From Erigeron canadensis (lineage: Eukaryota > Streptophyta > Magnoliopsida > Asterales > Asteraceae), in assembly GCF_010389155.1 (NCBI RefSeq), contig NC_057761.1, positions 23,582,210 to 23,646,209 of the forward strand: 64,000 bases of DNA, in the 5' to 3' direction. Shown in pieces: positions 56,009 to 64,000 of this stretch; the stretch's first letter is position 1; every line of letters starts with the position of its first letter. Below the pieces are notes generated by a model. The model worked only from the letters and a program-made list of their open reading frames with translations, was not told the origin of the DNA and did not search any database. Position numbers and translations under genes: made by a program.

Positions 56009-56106
56009 TGTGGTATGTGTCTTATGCATTGATTATAATGTGGTATGTGTCTTATGCATTGATTTCTTATACTGGATCATGAAATTCCCTTTTGATAAAA
56101 CTATAC

Positions 56107-56326
56107 TGTTAATCGATAGAGTTGGAAAAAAATATATATATTTTCTTGATATAGACGACATACACGAGCCCTATATTTATACAAGAAAAGAAAACTATTT
56201 TTGGTAACATAGGTTAAACAAAGACCGACTCTTCCTGGACCCTTCCTGGACCGATGCACTGTTGAGACCTTGATCTTGTATAATCGGGAGGTGATGATAT
56301 TAATTATGATCCCACATATTCTAACA
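56107..56326 (-). mobile_element. 3' LTR of the recent Copia element
   Basis: Starts TGTTAATCGATAGAG, ends CACATATTCTAACA. Compared with the 5' LTR it lacks about 20 bp after GACCGACTCT and differs at AATTATGATC versus AATTCTGATC. Confidence 0.95.
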
Positions 56327-57847
56327 CTCCCCCTCAAGTGGAATATCGGGATTACCGAAATTCAACTTGCTCAGACACTTATGAAACATAGATGTTCCCA
56401 CTGCTTTGGTTAGAATATCAGCAAGTTGGTCTTCAGACTTAACAAAAGGTAACTTGATAATTCCACTTTCCAATTTTTCTTTTATGAAGTGACGGTCAAC
56501 TTCCACATGCTTGGTTCTATCATGCTGGACAGGATTCTCTGAAATCTGGATAGCAGCTTCATTATCGCTCATGATTCGGATACTTTCTTTGGGAGCAAAA
56601 CCTATTTCAGACACTAGTTTTCTCAACCATAAAGCTTCTGCTAGTCCCCTAGCTATACCCCTAAACTCAGCTTCAGCACTTGACAATGATACAACTTTCT
56701 GTTTTTTACTTTTCCATGTAACCAAGTTATCACCTACCATTGAAAAATACCCAGAAGTAGATCTTCGATTACCTTTGTCTCCTGCCCAATCTGCATCTGT
56801 ATATATCTGAATCTTTAGATGGCCATTTGCCTTAAATAACACCCCATATCCTGACGTTCCTTTAAGATACCTGATAATTCGCAGAACTGCATTCATATGA
56901 TCGACCTGAGGTTGATGCATAAATTGACTAACTACCCCAACAGCATATGCAATGTCTGGACGAGTATGAGCCAAATAAATAAGTTTCCCCACCAACCTTT
57001 GATATTTTCCTTTATCAGTAGTTTTAGCGTCTGTTTTCACAAACAACTTCTGATTAATGACCATGGGTGTGTCTGCTGGCTTGCAATCAACCATTCCTGT
57101 TTCAGCCAACAGATCTAATATATATTTTTTCTGGCAGATAAAAATTCCATGTTTAGATTTTGAAACTTCTATTCCAAGGAAGTACTTCAGTTCTCCCAAA
57201 TCTTTCATTTCAAATTCTGCGAACAAAGCTGATTTTAGTTGGTTGATCTCTTGTTCATCATTCCCTGTTATAATCATATCATCAACATAAATTATCAAAC
57301 ATGTCATAAGATTTCCTCTATGACGAAGAAATAATGTGTGATCTGAGTTGCTTTGTTGATATCCATGTTTCTTCATAGCAACATTGAACCTTCCAAACCA
57401 AGCTCTAGGAGATTGTTTCAGCCCATATAAGGCCTTTTTCAACTTACAAACTTCCCCAAGTTTGAAATCATGGGAAAATCCTGGAGGTGCTTCCATATAC
57501 ACCTCTTCTTTTAGTTCCCCGTGCAAAAAGGCATTCTTTACGTCAAACTGGTGAAGAGGCCATCCCTGATTTGCTGCAATTGAGAAAAGAACCCTTACCG
57601 TATCTAGTTTTGCAACTGGAGAAAATGTTTCTGAGTAGTCGATGCCATAGGTCTGGGTGTACCCTTTGGCAACAAGTCTTGCTTTGTATCTTTCTATTTC
57701 CCCATTTGGTTTGTATTTGATGGTATATATCCACCTGCATCCTACCGGATCCTTTCCTGTTGGAAGAAAACACTTTTCCCATGTATCATTCTTAATAAGA
57801 GCCTCCATTTCACTATCCATGGCCTCCTTCCAATTTTTAAATTTCAA
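56327..57847 (-). pseudogene. Recent Copia: reverse transcriptase and RNase H
   Basis: A long frame (508 residues, stop at 56321-56323 inside the LTR) starts near MKFKNWKEAMDSEMEAL. RT motifs are complete: QFDVKNAFLHGEL, LYGLKQSPRAWF, YVDDMIITG. RNase H follows with YTDADWAGD, SLSSAEAEFRGIA and HDRTKHVEVDRHFIKE. All catalytic acids that I can locate are present. It is separated from integrase only by a single-base shift near 58140. Confidence 0.9.
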
Positions 57848-60201
57848 GGCATGTTCTACATCTGAAGGAATCTCTTCAGAATATAATTTTGCTGCAAATG
57901 CTCTTGCTTCTTTGGAGAAAAAACCTTCTACAATATTAGCAAAACTGTCTACCGGATACCTAGTAGAACGAGAATTTCTTTCTGGAGAGTATCGCTTTGC
58001 AGGTATTCCTCTGGTAGATCTTGGTGGAAGAACATATCTTTCTGGAGCACTTTCTGTAGTTTCTTCTTCTATATTTTCTGGCTCTTCATTAATATTTTCC
58101 TGTACTTCATTAGCTGGAAATCCAAAGAATGGCTTGGTTCAGAATTACTTACCCCGGATACCTCGGATATCAGGTCTGGACTCGGGTTGTCACTTTGAGA
58201 GGAGGACTGTAAGCTTTTATCTGCAGAATCTTTATCATTTGTGGTAACTTGAACTTCTGAACATCGAAGCCAACTCAGTGTGTCACTTTGTTCCTCCCCC
58301 TGACCACTGAGTTCTTGAGAGTAGTAATACTTGGTTTCCAAAAAATCACAATTCATTGTAGTAAACATACGATGAGTTTTAGGATTGTAACATCTATACC
58401 CTTTTTGAGTAACCCCATATCCCACAAAGACACATTTTTCAGCACACGGTTCAAGTTTGTTGCGATATGATTTTGGAATATGTACAAAAACCGTACATCC
58501 AAATACTCTTGTGGGCAAGGTAAGAACAGATGGGAGCTTATGAAACTGAGAGAGGACTTTTAAAGGGGTTTTCATATCTAGAATCTTTGTAGGAAGACGA
58601 TTGAGCAAATAGGTAGCAGTAGCTAATGCTTCAGGCCAAAAACTTTTTGGAACTAAGGACTCAATAATAAGTGCCCTAGTCATCTCTAAAAGAATCCTAT
58701 TTTTCCGTTCAGCCACACCATTTTGTTCGGGGGTGTGAGGACAAGTGGTTTGATGGATTATACCCTTAGATTGAAAAAACAGGTTCATTTGTGAATTCAC
58801 ATACTCCCCACCATTATCTGTTCTCATGATTTTGATAGATTTTTGAAATTGAGTTTGAACCATGTTATAAAACACAGTAAATCTATCATAAACTTCATCT
58901 TTATTTTTCAAAAAATAAATCCATGTCATTCGGGTGCAATCATCAACAAAGATCACAAAATATTTAAAATTATGACCTCCACTAATCGGTGCAGGACCCC
59001 ACACATCTGAATGAACTAAGGAAAAAGGAGATTCAACCCTAGTATTATGAGGTTTAAAAGATTGCCTATGACTTTTTGCTAAAATGCAAGTTTCACACTC
59101 AATCTTTTTATTCAAAGGGAAAAGTTTTGGAAACAAAATATGCAAATAACTAACTGAGGGATGCCCCAATCTTCTATGCCACAACCATGCTTCTCTTTCA
59201 CTGGTTCCATGGGCAAGCATGAAAGTCCCACTTTCAGCAACTTCATCAACATAATACAGTCCTCCTTTCTCAGTGCCACGCCCAATGATCCGTCCCGTCC
59301 TGATATCCTGTAACAAACAGAAGGTTGGATGCATGAGAACTGAGCAATTAAGTTCTTTTGTCACATGACTTATTGACAGAAGTTTATGAGATAAAGATGG
59401 AACATAAAGACAATTAGTTAAATTGATGTTTGGAGAAATCGTAACAGATCCTCCATTCATAACTTCCATTCTCCCTTTATTAGCAGCTTTAATATGGGTC
59501 TTTCTAGGTTTTGAAAAAATTTTAAAATCTGATAGATCGTAGGTCATAGTGTCGGTTGCACCACAATCAAAAATCCAAGACCCATTTGTTTCAGAGTGAT
59601 CGGATTGGGCCATGAACCCATTTCCTATTAATTTTGGCCCATTTGTCCTTTTTGGCCCAACAGTCGATCCATTAGGGTTTTTTATAAAAATAACTTTATT
59701 TTTTGTATAAAAAGGTAGTTTTGGAAACTTAGGAAACATTTGTTTCCTGATTATATTGTGTGGATGTGTGTGTGAGAGAGAAAAGCCTCCCCCCTTACCT
59801 TCCACCACCGAATAGCCACCCCCATCTACGACTTCAGCCGCCGCTACCCCACCGAATCCCTTCTCTGTCTTCCGGCCATCACTGCTGCTACCTTCTTTGG
59901 TGGGGTTAGCTCGAGCGGTAGAGGTCTTGTTTTTCTCCGATGGGTTGTATCGACGACTTTTCTTGTTTTCTGTCCACCATGGTGGATAACCGACTAGTCG
60001 GAAACACTGGTCTTTGGTATGTCTTTCCATACCACATTCATCACATGTAAGATCTGATTTATCATCTTTAATCATGTGTTTTTGTTTATCATTGAACCGA
60101 TTGAATCTCTTGGTGGCAAGCCCAAACCCGTTTTCTTCTTTCACCATCAATCCGGTGGCGATACCTTGTGCTTCTCCGACATCAGTGACGGTTGCTCCCA
60201 A
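57848..60201 (-). pseudogene. Recent Copia: nucleocapsid, protease and integrase
   Basis: The frame of 58069-60201 contains the zinc knuckle CDECGMERHTKDQC, protease start WIFDCGATDTM (DCGA instead of the common DSGA), the integrase HHCC region (WLWHRRLGHPSVSYLHILF ... CETCILAK) and DDE core (VHSDVWGPAP, RTDNGGEYVN, EQNGVAERKNR), then the linker. A frameshift near 58140 moves the linker to the RT frame. Overlap with gag arises from an upstream frameshift at about 60255. Confidence 0.9.
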
Positions 60202-60902
60202 AATCTTTTGGTGAGCAGCCTCTTTCCGTATGGTAGCATATGCAACTTCCGCCGCCGGAGTGGGTCGGTTCTAAGAATCTCCCTTTTTGTTGATTCAAAC
60301 TTCCGATCTAATCCGTTCAAAAATTGGAATAATTTTTGTTCGGATCGAATCCTATTATAGGTTCTGATATCTTCAGGACATGTCATCGGGTTTGGGTCCT
60401 GTCGATCGATCTCGCCCCAGACGCCTTGTAATGTGATCCAGAAGTCTTCGAGTGACTTGTCGCTTTGCTTGAGTTCGTTGGCCTTGATGTGCAAATTAAA
60501 TGCTTGTAGTTTATCTTTTCCGCTGCTGTAAGTAATTACTAAAGCATCCCACAGTTCTTTTGCGGTGGAAAATTCGGTTAGATTCCCGGCTATCATTGGT
60601 TCTATGTTTTGAATGAGCCACGAGAATACGACCAGGTCATCTTGTTCCCATGACTCATATTGTTCACTTGTTGATTTTTCTGGTGGTTTTTCGGTTAAGT
60701 GTGTCAAAAGTTGTTTTGATCGGCCTCCTATGGCAACCCGAATCATACGGGTCCATAAGGAGTAATTAGTACTATTTAATTTTAAATTGATTTGAAGATT
60801 GTCGGTTAATTTTGGATGTTGAGATTGATGTTTGTTGTTCTGTAACAGGTTTGCTAATTGTAATGCCAAATCGTTACCCGAGCCGCCGGTCTCATCGGCC
60901 AT
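60147..60902 (-). pseudogene. Recent Copia: gag
   Basis: Starts MADETGGSGNDLALQLANLL, 87 bp after the 5' LTR. It has the UBN2-type core (NYSLWTRMIRVAIGG, AKELWDALVITYSSGKDKLQ, YNRIRSEQKLFQFLNGLD). Near 60255 one base is missing in CTCCGGCGG, so the frame switches to RRRKLH and ends early, while the other frame carries on to the zinc knuckle. Confidence 0.88.
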
Positions 60903-60975
60903 GGTGGCTTAGGTATTGATTTAGGTGATATAAATTGAAAGAGGGATTTAAGGGTAGATGATGAAGCCCATCGAG

Positions 60976-60988
60976 GGCTCTGATACCA
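60976..60988 (-). promoter_or_regulatory. Primer-binding site of the recent Copia element
   Basis: The minus strand reads TGGTATCAGAGCC immediately next to the LTR end, complementary to initiator tRNA-Met as in most plant Copia elements. Confidence 0.92.
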
Positions 60989-61228
60989 TGTTAATCGATA
61001 GAGTTGGAAAAAAATATATATATTTTCTTGATATAGACGACATACACGAGCCCTATATTTATACAAGAAAAGAAAACTATTTTTGGTAACATAGGTTAAA
61101 CAAAGACCGACTCTAATTATTGGACTTAGACCTTTCCTGGACCCTTCCTGGACCGATGCACTGTTGAGACCTTGATCTTGTATAATCGGGAGGTGATGAT
61201 ATTAATTCTGATCCCACATATTCTAACA
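60989..61228 (-). mobile_element. 5' LTR of the recent Copia element
   Basis: Same ends as the 3' LTR, 240 bp. A TATA-like CTATATTTATAC lies at about 61050-61062. The 20-bp segment missing from the other LTR (AATTATTGGACTTAGACC) is present here. Confidence 0.95.
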
Positions 61229-61281
61229 TATACTCTATCTCATTTCATTAAATGTTATTGGCTTTCTTGATTTTTTCGTAG

Positions 61282-61386
61282 TACCCTTTATTGAAAGAAG
61301 TAATGGATCACAACTTCGATAACTCCCTCGTGACATGGTCTTGGGGTGGAACCGAAGTTGAGAACAAGCCTAAGAACCCTAACTAA
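61282..61386 (+). pseudogene. Orphan terminal exon, 34 residues
   Basis: After a good acceptor (TTTTTTCGTAG) the frame reads YPLLKEVMDHNFDNSLVTWS then WGGTEVENKPKNPN and a TAA. It looks like the last exon of a real gene, but I do not recognise the protein. No upstream exon is evident in the 6 kb to the left; the ABCF pseudogene and the Copia insertion occupy that space. Confidence 0.35.
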
Positions 61387-62977
61387 GTAGATTAAAATGT
61401 TATATCATATACTAAAGGTTGATAGGATTCAACTTGTAATTCTGTTCTGAATAGAGATCGGAAACATTTAAAAGCATATCTGTTCCGTTCCTCTACTGCA
61501 TCAAGAATCACTGGTCTTTAAGTTGGGGATGTTCTCTTGTCCAGATCTTTGTCCTTGGTTAGGTTCGTTACGTGTTGTTGGTTTGGCTCTGATTCTCTTC
61601 TTTGGCTACAGCTTGTCCTGATTTTTGTGATTTCTTTTTCATACATGTAAATAAAATATGAATGCCCATAGAAACAGGTAATATCACTACAATTTATAAA
61701 AACAAAGTTTAATAAATATACCTTTTTCACCTGCCCGCAAGTACTGAGTTTGCAACTGTTCTTACAAATGTCTTTTAGCTGCCCGTGTTCTGTATTTCCA
61801 ATCCAAGCAGCTCACCAACAGCGTTGTTCAGTTTGAGGATAGCTGATTTTGACTTTAGTGATGTTAACTTTGTAGCAGTTAGCTATGTGTATTAGTAGAG
61901 GACGTGATTCTTCTACTTTTATATACTTTGATAATTGTAGTTGTAATGCTTTACACAAAGTCAAGATCATAGTAATACATTTTCATTACTTTTGCCTGAT
62001 TTGTTTACAAGCATACATAAGCCAGCACCACCTGCAAACACCAATCTATATATTTTCAAATTGCTACCAAAAAGTTAGTAAAGCACAATCATAAATCAAT
62101 TTCACAGCAAAAAGGTGGCAATTTTGATCCATTTAGTTATAAACGGATCAACTTGACTTGTGTTTTCTCTTAAATGGGTCACATAGAAAGAAAAAGAAAA
62201 AAAAGGGAGGGTTGATGTTGAACAGGCCAAACAAATTGAAAATCATAAAATCTGTAGCTATCACATAAAGACTATAAGGAAAAAGAACAAATATTTAAAC
62301 ACCACATCTTAAGTAGACTTCATATTTAGTTTTCTTCGTCCATTACATTTTCTTGTTCTTGTTCGGTATTTTTCCTCAAATGTCACCAAAGAACATATGC
62401 CCTTGCCAAGTTGCAATAAACAGTCCATTCGACAGCAGATGACAACCAAATACACCATCAACGTCACCAAAACATAAACAAAGTTGATACTTCTAGCAAG
62501 AAAAGTAAAATCTGACTAAAAATTATGTATCAACTTGTATTGATTCAGCTATGTTACCCAAGTTGCCGGCTTTGTTAAAATTTCGGAAGTTTCCCAAATA
62601 TACAAAAAACTATTTGTACTATTGGAATGCTGTACAAACTTACATGCCAGGATAATACAACATGCCAGGAAACAAGGACAATCTTTCACAATGGTAAAAG
62701 ACTAATAAATTTACATTCAAGACAAAACAAATTATTACTCAAGCAATTAGTTTAACACTAAGAAGAAAGAACTAATTCCACTTGTATGAAATTCAAAAAA
62801 CAAAGATAAAACCAGTCTTCATAGAAAAGACAATCTACAATTCAAACACCTAAAAAATGCTGCAATAGACAACATTTACACTTCATGATACCCATTCTGC
62901 CTAAGAAAACAGCACATTTAGAAACAAAAATTAACAAAATAAACAAAGTGTTTGCATCATTTCATCATTATATTCTT
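61387..62977. other. Intergenic sequence and presumed 3' untranslated region of the UNC93-like gene
   Basis: AT-rich with no supported gene. The segment next to 62977 must contain the 3' untranslated region and polyadenylation site of the minus-strand UNC93-like gene; I could not fix the site. A CTGCCCG word occurs twice (61732, 61780). Nothing else is seen. Confidence 0.45.
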
Positions 62978-64000
62978 TTAAGTTGGTTTGCTAAATTCAT
63001 CATTAGACTCTATCGCCTTTGGATTGCCAGAGGGAAACTCTTCTTCCACTTCATCTTCGTCTTTTACTGCTTTTATAACCAAAAGGGCTAACAAAGGATA
63101 ACTTATAGTAGTAAGTACCCAATTAACTATCAACTGAGTCATGAAAGGCACATGATGTGTATCAATTTGCCACGCCACTGCGCCACCAGCACTTTGTACC
63201 CCCTTGTAAAATCCAGCATATCTGAAAAACAACAAAAATGTTATAAGATTACTAGTTTTCATGTAACGGGTGTTTTGGATTGTTTGCTAGCCTGCTTTTC
63301 TGCTTACTTTTTTTGACATGTAGTTTTCAATACGCAGTTTCAAGCTGGTATTTCCCTCAAATAGTTAGTTAATTAGTTTTGGTAAGAAATCCCAAAGATA
63401 AGGCTTATATGTTGTTATATCTAAAGCTCAAAATGCAAGAAGCATGTTCGCAGTTCTAATAAACAATCTCAACCATCAATAATATGAAAACAGAATTAGT
63501 GATATACCTGCTAAGAATGACGGAATCATTAGCCAAGCCACCGATAACCCAATAAACCATACTCTGAAACATTGCATCCAATAGCCCATAACTAAAATAA
63601 AGCACAAACGGCCCTGCAAAATCATTGCCAGATTTCTTGAAATCTAAAAGCTTCAAGCTTTCGTTCTTCACATCATGGTAATTGTAACCCCTTTGATTAA
63701 AAAGCCCACCAATCCAAATCCCGGTTCCTATAACTGCGACAACTGTGATACCAACCAAACCCCTCTTCTTTCGGCTTTTGAAACTAAAATCCATAATGTA
63801 ACCAATAAACACAGACCCAATCATCTGTGCACCCCAATAAAACACATTGTTTAACCCCCTTGTTCTCAAATTAAACAAGGCCCCATTCACATTATTAAAC
63901 TGATAACTATAAAAAAAGTTACTCGCCCACGCTGCAGGCACAATCAACAACATCTTCCAGTTACCAAACAATTTAACGATTTCAACAGATTCAGTGACAA
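62978..64000 (-). CDS. UNC93-like membrane protein, 3' half (partial)
   Basis: Two exons: 64000-63508 (continues beyond the window; open without Met from the edge) and 63221-62978, joined by GTATAT...TTTTTCAG with a split Arg codon. Motifs: NWKMLLIVPAAWASNFFYSY, QFNNVNGALFNLRTRGLNN, YWGAQMIGSVFIGYIMDF, KKRGLVGITVVAVIGTGIW. At least five hydrophobic membrane segments are seen, and the tail is acidic and cytosolic-like (EDEVEEEFPSG). These match the C-terminal half of plant UNC93-like proteins, a branch of the major facilitator superfamily with about 450 residues; transport substrate unknown. No lesion is seen, so it is probably a functional gene. The start lies right of the window. Confidence 0.9.

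Larger units (their letters stand above)
56107..61228 (-). mobile_element. Recent Copia retrotransposon, 5.1 kb
   Basis: LTRs 56107-56326 (3') and 60989-61228 (5') are almost identical. A perfect 5-bp target duplication TATAC lies at 56102-56106 and 61229-61233. A PBS complement (GGCTCTGATACCA, 60976-60988) touches the 5' LTR, and a polypurine tract (CACTTGAGGGGGAG on the minus strand, 56327-56340) touches the 3' LTR. Order gag-PR-IN-RT-RH. Two frameshifts break the polyprotein. LTR differences are a 20-bp deletion in the 3' LTR and one substitution that I can see. Confidence 0.96.

Noticed and set aside
55992..56207. 71-residue frame after the ABCF pseudogene
   Set aside because: It translates a 29-bp tandem duplication and then runs into the Copia LTR.
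57657..58247. 196-residue plus-strand frame inside the recent Copia
   Set aside because: Antisense shadow of the pol linker and RT; no family resemblance.
1..64000. tRNA, rRNA, microRNA or centromeric satellite genes
   Set aside because: I saw no cloverleaf with A and B boxes, no rRNA core and no long satellite array; microRNA hairpins cannot be separated by eye from the many MITE hairpins.

Overview
This window is nuclear DNA of a flowering plant, probably a eudicot. The composite-type LINE, F-box/LRR and Sirevirus sequences remind me of Asteraceae, but that is inference. The base composition is AT-rich. Intron-containing genes are sparse and sit among layered transposable elements. I see no rRNA, tRNA or CRISPR, and no bacterial-type operon.

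Layout. (1) Positions 1-11458 are mostly a decayed minus-strand Sirevirus-like Copia element: long non-coding 3' region, pol and gag with many stops, leader, PBS and 5' LTR. A plus-strand Copia LTR (2666-3623) interrupts it. (2) A second minus-strand Copia LTR (11466-12369) abuts it. (3) Positions 12370-29590 hold copy A of a segment also present as copy B at about 40360-42175. Copy A consists of the 3' end of an F-box/LRR gene followed by a LINE fragment. It is split by a 15-kb CACTA transposon (13378-28414). That CACTA carries an Athila-type Ty3/gypsy element (15016-26666) in its Ptta/En-Spm gene, and the Athila gag carries a solo LTR (17159-18807). This gives four nesting levels, three of them supported by direct target duplications. 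(4) Positions 31372-31848 encode a small hydrophilic protein. (5) Positions 32147-36375 are a second CACTA-like element with a PIF/Harbinger transposon and a SINE fragment inside. (6) Positions 37180-40830 are the parental F-box/LRR gene, itself degraded, with a MITE-loaded intron. Copy B of the LINE and a third small duplicate follow. (7) Positions 42800-54900 are a MITE, Helitron and LTR graveyard, including a solo Athila-type LTR with a perfect target duplication, two inverted MITE pairs and several foldback elements. (8) Positions 54933-56008 are an ABCF (GCN-type) pseudogene. (9) Positions 56107-61228 are a recent minus-strand Copia element with near-identical LTRs. (10) The 3' half of a real UNC93-like membrane protein gene runs off the right edge on the minus strand.

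The likely functional host genes are the UNC93-like gene and perhaps the 158-residue protein gene. Everything else recognisable is transposon-derived or a pseudogene. The most interesting patterns are these: the LTRs of different families each carry their own reiterated near-palindrome array just upstream of the TATA box; the A/B segmental duplication gives pre-insertion empty sites for both the CACTA and a hAT MITE; and two pairs of related MITEs lie in inverted orientation about 0.7-1.1 kb apart.
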